DNA from: an uncultured Latescibacterota bacterium | GTDB taxonomy: Bacteria; Latescibacterota; UBA2968; UBA8231 | Reading direction: 5' to 3' | Length of the DNA: 64,000 bases | Assembly: GCA_958295495.1 (NCBI GenBank) | Contig: OY282352.1 | Location: 5,650,049-5,714,048 of the forward strand | Shown here: piece after piece, positions 42,719-51,218 of the stretch | Layout of the letters: each line of letters begins with the position of its first letter | Numbering within the stretch: the first letter of the stretch is position 1 | Translations under genes and position numbers: made by a program | Notes under the pieces: generated by a model | The model's input: the letters and a program-made list of their open reading frames with translations, nothing else | Told to the model about the DNA's origin: nothing | Database searches by the model: none

Positions 42719-44095
42719 TTAGGTATAGCGTGCGTTGCGGTATTGGGTTTGGTAAAAGTCGGGCAGGAGCTGATCGACGCGCAGGAGGCCCTCGTTTGTT
42801 AAGGAGACTGAGTCTGCGTCGAAATGGAGCATGCCCTCATCGCGCAGGCCGCTGAGCGCAGCGGCGAAGTGGGCGACGATATCGACTTTGAATTTGGCGC
42901 GAAAATACGCGGTATCCAGCGCGCCCAATTTGAGTTGCAGGATCACCTCGCGGGTGAGTTGCTCCTCGCGATTGGTGGCGAAGGCGCGGTGGATGGGCAG
43001 GTCGTTGCGGTCGATGGTGGCGAGGTAGTTGTCCCAGTGCGGCGCGTTCTGATAGTGGATTCCGCTCAGGTGCGAGAAGGAGGCGACGCCCGTGCCGATC
43101 ATGTCTTGGCCGGTCCACACCGCGTCGCGGTACGCGAAGCGGGCGTCGGGCGTTTTCTTCATGGTGTAGGCGCTCGAACGCACGTATCCAGCGGTGGCTA
43201 ATTGCTCAAAGGCGTAGGCGTGATAGGCGCGTTTGGTCTTCCAGTCGGCCAAGGCCAGCGGCTCGCTGTCGCCAGCGAGCAGGTCCTTGGAGTAGAGCGT
43301 GTTGTAGGGCAGCTCCATCTGATAGACGGTGACGCTGTCGGGGTCAAGTTCAATGGTCTTCTGCACGGTCTGACGCCACCTTGGCCAGGTCTCGCCGACC
43401 ATGCCAGCGATTAGATCGACGTTGACCTGAGCGAAGTCGAGCGCATTTACCCAAGGCATGACTTGGTAGATTTCCTTGCTGACGTGGGCGCGGCCGTTGT
43501 GGCGCAGAATTTCGTCGTTGAGGTTTTCTATTCCTAGGCTGAGGCGGGTGACGCCAATGTCGCGGATGGCTTCCAATTTGGCTTGGGTCAAGGTGCCAGG
43601 CTCGCACTCAAAGGCGATTTCGTCGGCTTGGTCCCAAGGTATGGCGTCCTTGAGGCGCTGGACTAAGGAGCGCAGGTGGCGCGAACTGATGTAAGAGGGG
43701 GTGCCGCCGCCGAAGTAGATAAAGTGCAGCGGCCGGTCTTTGACCGCTGGCTGCTGGGCGTAGTGTTCCACCTCGCGGGCGAGGGCGTCGAGATAGGTCT
43801 GGATCTGTTGGCTGTTCTTGTCCGTATAAACTCGGAAGTAGCAGAATTTGCAGCGCTTGCGGCAGAAGGGGATGTGGAGGTACAGGCCGAGCTTGGTGTC
43901 GGGTCGCGGTGGGTCGGCGAGTGCGCGATGCGCCCGCGGCACGTCCTCTTCGCCCCAGAATGAATAGGCCGGATAGTTGGAAACAAAGACGCTGCCGACC
44001 TCGGTTTGGGTGCGGTCGGCGCGGGTGGTCGCTGGGTCGCTGCCGAGTGGACTTGACCTTTGGGTCGAAATGTTTGGTGTAGCTTCATCCCTCAT
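42719..44095 (-). CDS. HemN/HemW-like radical SAM protein
   Basis: 458 aa from the ATG at 44095, which overlaps the upstream stop (ATGA). The 4Fe-4S motif is C78-x3-C82-x2-C85 ('HIPFCRKRCKFCYF'). 'FIYFGGGTPSYISSRHL' and 'TRLSLGIENLNDEILRHNGR' are coproporphyrinogen-III-oxidase-family landmarks. A HemN-type C-terminal domain follows. The extended N terminus with 'FVSNYPAYSFW' is not found in ordinary HemN. Similar HemN-like enzymes act as heme chaperones, methyltransferases or cyclopropanases. A heme or metabolite-tailoring role is suggested by the TonB receptor two genes on. Confidence 0.83.
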   Translation of the reverse strand: MRDEATPNISTQRSSPLGSDPATTRADRTQTEVGSVFVSNYPAYSFWGEEDVPRAHRALADPPRPDTKLGLYLHIPFCRKRCKFCYFRVYTDKNSQQIQTYLDALAREVEHYAQQPAVKDRPLHFIYFGGGTPSYISSRHLRSLVQRLKDAIPWDQADEIAFECEPGTLTQAKLEAIRDIGVTRLSLGIENLNDEILRHNGRAHVSKEIYQVMPWVNALDFAQVNVDLIAGMVGETWPRWRQTVQKTIELDPDSVTVYQMELPYNTLYSKDLLAGDSEPLALADWKTKRAYHAYAFEQLATAGYVRSSAYTMKKTPDARFAYRDAVWTGQDMIGTGVASFSHLSGIHYQNAPHWDNYLATIDRNDLPIHRAFATNREEQLTREVILQLKLGALDTAYFRAKFKVDIVAHFAAALSGLRDEGMLHFDADSVSLTNEGLLRVDQLLPDFYQTQYRNARYT

Positions 44096-45180
44096 GGTTT
44101 GACCTCTTTCCCGAAACAATACAGGATGCCGTCGGTGGCACCGATAACGAGCCGGTCAGCGGCAATGGCCGGCGAAGCGGCGATAGATGCGCCCGTTTCA
44201 AAGCGCCAGACTTCCACCCCCGATGCGAGCGCGAGGGCGATGAGCGCACGGGCACCTACATAAATATACTCGCCGGCGATGACCGGCGAGGAATCCACTC
44301 GCCCGCCCGCGGCAAAGGTCCACAAGGGTTGGCCGGTTTGCGGGTCGAGGGCGTGTACGAGCTGGTCCCGGCCGCCGATGACGACCGCTTGGTCGGTGAC
44401 GGCCGGCGACGAGTAAAACGGAAATTTCCGCACTGCGTGGGCATAGCGCCAGCGGATTTCTCCCGCGCCTAAATCGACGCCTAGTACTTCGTTGCCAAAG
44501 GTGCCTAGGTACGCGCGTCCCCCGTGAATGGCGGCGCTGGAGGCCACGTAGCCGCCTAGCGCGATTTGCTGATGCTGCGTACCGTCGGCTCGGTCCAAGA
44601 TCCGCAAGTATCCGTCGCAACCGGCCACGGCCATGCGATTTTCGTCCAGCGCCGGCGTACTGTGAATATACCCGTCTGTGGCGATTTTCCAAATCGGGGT
44701 CCCGGCGGTTGCGTCGAGGCAGTACAGGTGCTGGTCATACGCACCAAAGTAGAGACGGTCGCCGGTGTGGTTGGCCGCGGAGATAATGCCGGCGTCGGCT
44801 GCGAAAGTCCAGCGGCGCTGACCGCTGTGGGTAGCGACCGCGTGGAAGGTGCCGGCTTCGTCGCCTAAGTAAACGGTGCTGTCGGCGACGGTGGGGGAGG
44901 ACTTGATTTCGCCGTCGGCTTGGTACTGCCATGCTAGCGCGCCGGTGTGCAAGTCGAGTGCGTAGAGCTGGCCATCGAGCGAGCCGACGTACACCGTGCC
45001 TTCGTGAATGGCGGCGGTGGATTCGATCGCGTCTTGGGTGGGGTAGGCCCAAAGCAGCGTTAGGGGCGGGGCGAGGTCGGAGGTGGCGACGCCGGTGAGT
45101 TGGGGGTTGCCGCGGAAGGTGTTCCAGGTATCGGCCGCGGCGGTGGAGACCAAGAAGAGGGCTAGGAAGTAGAGTGGCAT
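44092..45180 (-). CDS. PQQ-like beta-propeller secreted protein, operon leader
   Basis: 362 aa with a signal peptide (residues 1-16). The repeats are short and regular: 'TVYVGSLDGQLYALDLHTGA', 'TVYLGDEAGTFHAVATHSG' and 'RLYFGAYDQHLYCLDATAG'. That makes it closer to BamB-type propellers than to the 'WPQWRGP' group. It is the first gene of the ten-gene minus-strand run, with the intergenic segment 45181-45223 upstream. The role of such a propeller next to a cytoplasmic radical SAM enzyme is unclear. Confidence 0.85.
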   Translation of the reverse strand: MPLYFLALFLVSTAAADTWNTFRGNPQLTGVATSDLAPPLTLLWAYPTQDAIESTAAIHEGTVYVGSLDGQLYALDLHTGALAWQYQADGEIKSSPTVADSTVYLGDEAGTFHAVATHSGQRRWTFAADAGIISAANHTGDRLYFGAYDQHLYCLDATAGTPIWKIATDGYIHSTPALDENRMAVAGCDGYLRILDRADGTQHQQIALGGYVASSAAIHGGRAYLGTFGNEVLGVDLGAGEIRWRYAHAVRKFPFYSSPAVTDQAVVIGGRDQLVHALDPQTGQPLWTFAAGGRVDSSPVIAGEYIYVGARALIALALASGVEVWRFETGASIAASPAIAADRLVIGATDGILYCFGKEVKP

Positions 45181-45223
45181 GTTGGGGAATGGTTGGGGGC
45201 TATAGTCAAAAGTAAATTAGAAA

Positions 45224-45916
45224 CTACTGAATTATATGTAGGCCGTGTACATTGCCTCCTTCCGCATCAAACCGACTCTTTATAATGGGAAAAAACCGAT
45301 TGTCAGATCTTTCATAGTAACGAAAAACAACATACGCGATTATGTCTGCTAACTGTATCAGTCTAGATGCCTTTGAATCCAAAAATAAAGGAACCTCAGC
45401 GAGGTTTCTTATCACCCCCCAACTATGACCGATCGTCCTGAAATTAGTGGCCAATGTCTGTAACGACGATTCATAAGTTGATTTGTCAAAAATAATAATT
45501 CCCCTCTGGGTGTCCTTGTTCCTATAAAGTCTCATTAGGTACAAATCGAAACGATTAGATAATTGTTCAAAGGCTGTTTCAACCGGATCTTTAGGCGATA
45601 TAGAGGATTTCTTGACTACGCTGGCAAATATCCGATTAGAGATGTGTGAATCAGCAAGCACCTGTAAAATATCTTTAATGGCCTTGAATCTTTTATCTTT
45701 TGGATAACGCCTCCATATACCCTTACCACTGATCATTGGACTACCGTGAAGTTCAATTTCGTCTGGATTGGCTGGATCAAATCTGGCAGCTATTTTATCA
45801 AGCTTATTGGAAATCCAGTAACCTTGCCTTTCAAAGATAGAGACACCTGCTAGGACCAAATAGTTTTGGTTAGGGTCCTTTGGCGAACCAGACTCGTCAG
45901 CGTACAATAAATGCAC
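45224..45916 (-). CDS. DUF3800 domain-containing protein
   Basis: 230 aa from a GTG at 45916 with AGGAGA 6 nt upstream. 'LLYADESGSP' at the N terminus provides the first acidic residues of the DUF3800 RNase-H-like fold. 'GIIIFDKSTYES' and 'PLFLDSKASRLIQLADIIAY' supply the later Asp residues. The gene is distinctly AT-rich and uses different codons from its neighbours, suggesting recent transfer. DUF3800 genes are frequent in defence islands and mobile regions; the biochemical role is not established. Confidence 0.88.
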   Translation of the reverse strand: MHLLYADESGSPKDPNQNYLVLAGVSIFERQGYWISNKLDKIAARFDPANPDEIELHGSPMISGKGIWRRYPKDKRFKAIKDILQVLADSHISNRIFASVVKKSSISPKDPVETAFEQLSNRFDLYLMRLYRNKDTQRGIIIFDKSTYESSLQTLATNFRTIGHSWGVIRNLAEVPLFLDSKASRLIQLADIIAYVVFRYYERSDNRFFPIIKSRFDAEGGNVHGLHIIQ

Positions 45917-46273
45917 GATTTTTCTCCTAAATAAAAAAAGACAGTCAAGGGAAGACCAAGCTTCCACGGTCCAATGCGGTCAGACCTCTCGACTGTCAAG
46001 TACATTTTATTAGATTTCTGGATTTAAGTCAAGCTACAGATTGGCAATATATATTTTAATAAAAACCTTAACTAATTGATAATAAATAAATTACGACGAT
46101 GTAAAAGAAGAGGCAAAATTTTGCTAATTCCAACGGTCCAAGCCATGGAAAAAGCAGCTTGGATGGCCGTCGTCCTTATACCGCCCATTGACGAACGGAT
46201 CCAAGCGTGGGATTTAGGTCTAGGCGAATCGTCTGCGTCTTAGTGCGGTCGTCTTACGTTCATTCCTCCCCCC
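45917..46273. other. AT-rich intergenic region with palindromes
   Basis: No gene is seen in these ~357 bases. Structures present: an inverted repeat gacagtc/gactgtc (45940-45946 and 45991-45997) enclosing a smaller ggaag/cttcc stem. A perfect 12-bp palindrome gcaaaattttgc lies at 46113-46124. A 7-bp stem tccaagc/gctttgga-type lies at 46137-46143 and 46157-46163, the right arm being gcttgga. The 9-mer acggtccaa occurs at 45966-45974 and 46133-46141. These may be operators, ends of a decayed mobile element or transcription stops. Confidence 0.45.
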
Positions 46274-47398
46274 TCAAAATGCCGTTTCATAAAGCCGTAG
46301 GAAATCTGCTTCTTGCAAGGGAAGTGGGTTGAAGGTGCCGGTCCACTGGCCGGCGGCTTCTTGGGCCATGGCGGGTAGATCGCTTGCGGCGACCTGACAA
46401 TCGGCGAGCCGACGCGGTAGGTCCGCCCTAGCGCACAATTCTTCAAAGTGTGCGGCGAGCGTGCCGGCGCTGCCCTTGAGTTGGATTTCCGCGCAAAGCT
46501 CGCCGTATAAATCGTCCACTACTTGGCCATTCAAGCGAATTACGTGCGGCAGCATCAGGGCCACGGCGCGGCCGTGGGTAAGCGGGTAGCGGGCGGTGAG
46601 GGGGTTGGCAGTGGCGTGGGCAGCGCCGAGCATGGAGTTTTCGATGGCAGTGCCGGCTAGGTGGGCACCCAAGAGCATGGCGGCGGCGTTTTGGGCATCG
46701 GCGACGGCTGCCTCGTAGTGGGGAGCTAGCAGCCGATAGGCTTGGCGAGCGAACATCTGCGAGAGCGACGTGCGGCGGGTGGAGACGTAGCTTTCAACGG
46801 CGTGGGCGAGGGCGTCAATACCAGCGTCGGCGCGGACGCGCTGGGGGGCACTGGCCAGCAGGTTTGGGTCGAGGATGGCGATGTGGAAGCGCGCTTTGTG
46901 GTCGCCGCAGGCCATTTTGGCCCCTGTGTCGGTGCAGGTAATCAGGGCGTAGGATTGGGCCTCGCTGCCCGTCCCGGCCGTGGTGGGGATGCCGATGGAG
47001 GGAAGCATGGGCTGGGTGGCCTTGCCGTAGCCTCGGTAGGCCTGCATTTGGCCGCCGTTGGTGAGCAGGAAGTTGATGCCCTTGGCGCAGTCGAGGGCGC
47101 TGCCGCCGCCCAAGGCGACGATCAGGTCGATGGGGCCGTGGACGCGGGTGTGGCGGACGCCGGCGGCTACGTGTTCGGTTGTGGGGTTTTCTCCTACGGC
47201 GGAAAAAGTGATCGTCGTTAGGCCGGCGCGTTGCAGGGCGCGACTTGCCCGGTCGGCGAGGCCGGCTTGGACGAGGCCGGGGTCGGTTACGAGCAGGGCG
47301 CGGGGGCCGGCCAATGCGCTGGCGAGGTCGCCTAGCTGGTCGAGGGTCCCGGCGCCAAAGACCACGCGGATGGACGGATTGAAGTCGAAAGGGGTCAT
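46274..47398 (-). CDS. Iron-containing alcohol dehydrogenase
   Basis: 374 aa. The NAD(P) motif is GGGS (97-100). 'PTTAGTGSE' (138-146) is the family signature. Metal ligands are D195 ('GIDALAHAVES'), H199, H261 and H275 ('YPLTHGRAVAL'). It interconverts an aldehyde or ketone with an alcohol. Its start overlaps the ALDH stop by 4 bp (ATGA), so the two enzymes probably act sequentially or compete on one aldehyde. The substrate is unknown. Confidence 0.92.
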   Translation of the reverse strand: MTPFDFNPSIRVVFGAGTLDQLGDLASALAGPRALLVTDPGLVQAGLADRASRALQRAGLTTITFSAVGENPTTEHVAAGVRHTRVHGPIDLIVALGGGSALDCAKGINFLLTNGGQMQAYRGYGKATQPMLPSIGIPTTAGTGSEAQSYALITCTDTGAKMACGDHKARFHIAILDPNLLASAPQRVRADAGIDALAHAVESYVSTRRTSLSQMFARQAYRLLAPHYEAAVADAQNAAAMLLGAHLAGTAIENSMLGAAHATANPLTARYPLTHGRAVALMLPHVIRLNGQVVDDLYGELCAEIQLKGSAGTLAAHFEELCARADLPRRLADCQVAASDLPAMAQEAAGQWTGTFNPLPLQEADFLRLYETAF

Positions 47399-48870
47399 CC
47401 GGATCGGCGCTGCAAGGCGCGCTGCTGGTAGAGGAAGTCGAAGAGGTTGCCCTCGTGCGGCTGATCGTAGGCGATTTGGTGGGTGGGGATCGGGCCGAGG
47501 TTGAGGCGTTCGATGTGGGGCGCGGCGAGCAGTTGGCGCGTTAGGTGCTCGTCCTCAGTGAGGGCGGTGGCTACCAGCGTCGGGCCGATGCGCGCGACCA
47601 CTTCTTCTTGCGGGACTTCGACGACTGCGGCAAAAGGGAAGATATATTCGGTATTGGCCAGCGGATGTTGCCAGTCGGGGGCGTGGATCAAGGTCGGGTT
47701 GAGGAAGGTGCAGCCACCGCCCTCGGCGATGCGCTCGCCTTGGCCTCTGGCCGTGTCTTGGGCCGCGTCGCCGAGTTGGGCGGCGATTTGGGCTGAGAGT
47801 TGGTGCGCTCCTGCGGGATTGGGGAAGGCGGCGATTTGGGCTTGGGGGTCGTCGAGGGGACGAGCTTGGATTTGGCTCAGGCGCTCGCCGAGGGCGGTGG
47901 CGATTTCGCGGCCGTGGGCGGGCACCCAGATGCCGGAGGCGTTGAGGCAGGAGCGGCCCCCATTGGCGGCGATTGAGGCGACCATGAGGTCGAGATAGTG
48001 CTCCCAGTGGTCGATTTTGTCCGCACCGATGATGATCTTGCTGCGTCCTGGTCCGTGTAATTGGACGCGGGGATCGCCGCGCCAGGGGGCAACGGTAGCA
48101 CCGCCGCCAAACAGCAGGGAGCGCTCGCAGCGGAGCAGGATTTCAGTGCTGCCGCCGTGGTCGGTTGGGTAGTAGCTCAGGGCGTGGGGCGGACAGCCGG
48201 CCGCGATCAGGGCTTGGGCGATGCGGTAGGGCGTCCACGGTTCTTCGCGGCCCGGTTTGAGCACCAGCGGGGTTTTGAGCGGAATGGCCGGCAGCCACAG
48301 GGCGTGGACGCCGGGCGAGTTGCTCGGTAGGATACAGCCGAGGGCTTGGGCGTGCGGTACGAAGTGGAGCGGGCTTGGGCCGTCGTCGAGGATGGTCAGA
48401 TCCAAGCCTCGGGTCAGGCCGCTGAGCACACCGGTACCAAGCGCTCGCGCCACGGCGACAGGTCGAAGCCAGGTCAGATCCAAGCCTCGGGTCAGGCCGT
48501 TGAGCACGGCGGGCATTTCGACGCCGGCGCGGTGGATTTTGTCCATGTTGGCGCGGGCCAGCGACTGCGGCAGGCCGGTGGTGGCCGAGACTTGCGCGAC
48601 GTAGTCGTCCGGGGTTTGGCCGTCGTCGCCTAAAGGCAGTTCGGCGCGCAGGAAGAGGTCGGCGGCTCGTTGGCAGATGGCGACCAATTCGGCGACGGTG
48701 AAGGCTTGCAGTGCTTGGCGGTTGCGCTCTTGGGCGGCTAAGTCGCGGGCGATCAGGCCGCGGTTGGCTTGGCTGACTTGGGCTAGGGGTTGGCCGGTGG
48801 CGATGTGGGCGACGGCGAGGCGGTCGAGGCTGGCGTAGGGCTGGCCGGCGCGGAGGAGGGGTAGGTGCAT
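47395..48870 (-). CDS. Aldehyde dehydrogenase family protein with internal duplication
   Basis: 491 aa. The catalytic Cys308 lies in 'NGGRSCLNAS', and NAD-binding features include 'LGCILPSNSPGVHALWLPAI' and 'LKPG'. An acyl-CoA-reductase-like substrate cannot be excluded because the fold is divergent. The motif GLTRGLDLT occurs twice (residues 125-133 and 151-159) owing to a 78-bp segment duplication. Family members I recall have it once. The insertion sits before the cofactor domain and keeps the frame. Co-translated with an iron alcohol dehydrogenase. Confidence 0.83.
   Translation of the reverse strand: MHLPLLRAGQPYASLDRLAVAHIATGQPLAQVSQANRGLIARDLAAQERNRQALQAFTVAELVAICQRAADLFLRAELPLGDDGQTPDDYVAQVSATTGLPQSLARANMDKIHRAGVEMPAVLNGLTRGLDLTWLRPVAVARALGTGVLSGLTRGLDLTILDDGPSPLHFVPHAQALGCILPSNSPGVHALWLPAIPLKTPLVLKPGREEPWTPYRIAQALIAAGCPPHALSYYPTDHGGSTEILLRCERSLLFGGGATVAPWRGDPRVQLHGPGRSKIIIGADKIDHWEHYLDLMVASIAANGGRSCLNASGIWVPAHGREIATALGERLSQIQARPLDDPQAQIAAFPNPAGAHQLSAQIAAQLGDAAQDTARGQGERIAEGGGCTFLNPTLIHAPDWQHPLANTEYIFPFAAVVEVPQEEVVARIGPTLVATALTEDEHLTRQLLAAPHIERLNLGPIPTHQIAYDQPHEGNLFDFLYQQRALQRRSG
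48394..48507 (-). repeat. 36-bp direct repeat inside aldehyde dehydrogenase gene
   Basis: ggtcagatccaagcctcggg and the following 16 bases occur at 48394-48429 and again at 48472-48507, with one mismatch (gccgctg versus gccgttg). The 78-bp spacing is a multiple of three, so the result is an in-frame 26-residue insertion. Confidence 0.9.
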
Positions 48871-48954
48871 GGGTTTGGATTTCAGATTGGAGTTGGCGTG
48901 AGCCGTTGTGATCTATCGTATGAATATAATCTGCGATGGCTTAGGCAAGACGGC

Positions 48955-49365
48955 CTACCTAAATAAGGTTATACCCTCCATCATAAAATGCTGATCGAAA
49001 GCAAACGCCTCAGAAAGTTTATGGGCCTGACAAACCGCAAAACAGGTGCAATCTGTAAATGATAGATTTGCAGAATCGTACTGACGAAAGAGCCGTTTAG
49101 CTTCCTGAAAAAGGGTTTTATCAACTGTTACGACAGTTAAAACATCGGCTCCTTCAGTACGCTCAATATGGTCGAGAAACTTAATCGCTACTGGATGGCT
49201 CACTCTATATCTGAGCCAAGTCGTGGTCTCATCAATTACATAGTCTGTCGTTAGAAGTCGCGCTTTCTCCTTCTTTAAGTCATTATAAACTGCCAAAGCA
49301 TCCTTGTGATGTTGATCCGTTTGGTTTGAAAGAGCAATCCAAGCACCACTATCGACAAAAATCAT
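48955..49365 (-). CDS. PIN-domain ribonuclease (VapC-like toxin)
   Basis: 136 aa. The four acidic residues of the PIN active site are visible: D5 ('IFVDSGAW'), E46 ('VIDETTTW'), D105 ('FTDCTCFAV') and D124 ('AFDQHF'). VapC-type proteins are magnesium-dependent RNases that cleave tRNA or rRNA. The gene is AT-rich. Its ATG overlaps the stop of the HEPN-like gene (ATGA at 49362-49365). The upstream partner is not a usual VapB antitoxin, which is unusual. Confidence 0.9.
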   Translation of the reverse strand: MIFVDSGAWIALSNQTDQHHKDALAVYNDLKKEKARLLTTDYVIDETTTWLRYRVSHPVAIKFLDHIERTEGADVLTVVTVDKTLFQEAKRLFRQYDSANLSFTDCTCFAVCQAHKLSEAFAFDQHFMMEGITLFR

Positions 49366-51113
49366 GGTTTTGAACTCAATCCATAGATGGCTTCATCGTG
49401 GTTGACAGAGCCATCGGTTTGATCTGATTCGCAGAATCCAACCAACTCATCGAGAATAGCATATCCTTCTTCTATTTTGTTCTGGTTAATGGCTTCCAGT
49501 TCAATTTGGCCGCTCCGCACAAGGAGAGTGAAGTAAGTCAGAACGTCTAAAGCCTGCCAGAGAATTTTGGTGAACACCTCGCGCAAACTCTGGCTCTCAA
49601 CGCCGAAGTCCTTAGCAATTTTTCGATAGGATCGACCTTTGCGATGTGCGGCACTGCTGGAACGCAGGCTCTGAAGTTTCCGTAAAAAAGAAACGCAATC
49701 GGTGACACCTTCAGCACCGCGAGAGCTAAGGACCATTTCAAGACGTGCAATACTACCTTTAAGTTCCGTCTTCTGGTCATCTGGAATCAGGGTGTTTAGG
49801 CGTTTTTCATTTAGGGAATCAATGAGTATCTTTGTGAGACTTAAAACCAACTCATCAAAATCGCGTTGCTCGTCAGTGGCTGGGATTCTCAAGCCTTGGA
49901 AGTGATAATCGTCGTGGGCGTCTAGTGGCAATAATAACTGCCAACCAAGACGTTCTTTACATATCTTTTGTAAATTCTGGTAGCGTTGCCTAAACAAGTG
50001 CTCAGGACGATTTGAATCTGTACACTCAGCCAAAATTTGACGCTTAAAGTGGGTCGTACTCACTCTTCCTTCAGGTGGAATATTGTGTGCCCGCCAGTAT
50101 AGTTGGTCTGTATAAGAAAGGTCTCTGCCAAGATCACCCAACCACGCATGGACTTTGTCGTCGTGATGGTTGTCAATTTCCATACACCACAGGCCGCCAC
50201 AGCGTAGGAGCGAATCCTCTACAGAGTATTTACTGGGCTGTTGGTAGTATTTGTCTAAAACCTGTTTGCGAAAATACACAGAGGTTAGATAATGAGGTGC
50301 ATTTGGATTTACGCCAAAGCTATTTGCCAGAGCATCCGGGTCGGCCGTATGAGTAATCTCGTCTCCATCGTCGTCAACACCAATGATGAATTCTACATGC
50401 TTTTTTTTATACGTAGCAGATCTCCAGAGTCCACTTTTGGATTTTGGCAGCGGTTTAACAAGCCGCTTTCCCACCAACCGACTGAACGCTTTATTGCTGT
50501 TGGGACCGTTGTATTCTCCGTAGTAATGCGCCCAACACATAAGCTCCTTACGCTTATCACTTCCTTCTTTTTTAAGCCCGAGCTTTTCCAACGAATATCC
50601 TGATCTTTCGCGACAATCGAATTGAATTGATAGGTACATCTCCTTGACTGCCAAGAACTGACGAATCTCCTTGAGTCTTATCTGAACGCAGTTCGGCTCA
50701 ACAACAGCCACTATATTTTCATTACTTTCGTCATCAATCTTGATATATTTATTCGTCTTTTCGTCGTGATATAGATTGTGAAAAAGGCGGAATTCCTCAG
50801 ATATTTCCCTGTAGCCACCTTTTATTTCACAGAAATTACGGTCAATAACCAAAGGTTCAATTCCATCGGTGGCTCCATAGATCTTTTTTCCGCCTTCGTA
50901 GTACATGGTACGGAGCATAAAATCCCAAGACCAACTAGAAAGTATTTCCTCAATATGACCGGATGGAATCAAAGCACAATAGATGCCGTGATCGTGGCCC
51001 CCTTCTTTATCCGATAGGTACAGCGGGACCATATCAGTCATTTGAAAATCGCGTTGCAGCCATTCCAACATCTTGACTTGCGACAGCCGTTCTCGATCCG
51101 ATTCAATACTCAT
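49362..51113 (-). CDS. Large uncharacterised protein with C-terminal HEPN-like motif, partner of PIN toxin
   Basis: 583 aa from the ATG at 51113, which has GAGGAG (51122-51127 complement) 8 nt upstream; an ATG at 51119 is too close to it. The N-terminal ~300 residues contain no family I recognise. The C-terminal helical domain contains R484-x5-H490 ('LRSSSAAHRKG'), the R-x(4-6)-H signature of HEPN RNases, within long helices. 'FDCRERSGYSLEKLGL' and 'LMCWAHYYGEYNGPN' are likely conserved blocks. The gene is AT-rich and overlaps the PIN gene by 4 bp. An antitoxin or sensor role for the PIN RNase, or a two-RNase defence unit, is inferred. Confidence 0.6.
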   Translation of the reverse strand: MSIESDRERLSQVKMLEWLQRDFQMTDMVPLYLSDKEGGHDHGIYCALIPSGHIEEILSSWSWDFMLRTMYYEGGKKIYGATDGIEPLVIDRNFCEIKGGYREISEEFRLFHNLYHDEKTNKYIKIDDESNENIVAVVEPNCVQIRLKEIRQFLAVKEMYLSIQFDCRERSGYSLEKLGLKKEGSDKRKELMCWAHYYGEYNGPNSNKAFSRLVGKRLVKPLPKSKSGLWRSATYKKKHVEFIIGVDDDGDEITHTADPDALANSFGVNPNAPHYLTSVYFRKQVLDKYYQQPSKYSVEDSLLRCGGLWCMEIDNHHDDKVHAWLGDLGRDLSYTDQLYWRAHNIPPEGRVSTTHFKRQILAECTDSNRPEHLFRQRYQNLQKICKERLGWQLLLPLDAHDDYHFQGLRIPATDEQRDFDELVLSLTKILIDSLNEKRLNTLIPDDQKTELKGSIARLEMVLSSRGAEGVTDCVSFLRKLQSLRSSSAAHRKGRSYRKIAKDFGVESQSLREVFTKILWQALDVLTYFTLLVRSGQIELEAINQNKIEEGYAILDELVGFCESDQTDGSVNHDEAIYGLSSKP

Positions 51114-51218
51114 AATCATCTCTCCTCAAGAGGATTCTATAACCCCGGTTCAATGTATCTTAGCACTTACACTTGGTCAAGAATAGCTGCGGGGCAGGTG
51201 GGATTGGCGATTTACCTG

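Noticed and set aside
45940..45997. Insertion-sequence terminal repeats around the DUF3800 leader
   Set aside because: Only 7-bp arms 44 bp apart and no transposase; a hairpin or operator is as likely.
48955..51113. Classical VapBC pair
   Set aside because: The upstream partner is 583 aa and has no AbrB or ribbon-helix-helix features, so it is not a normal VapB.
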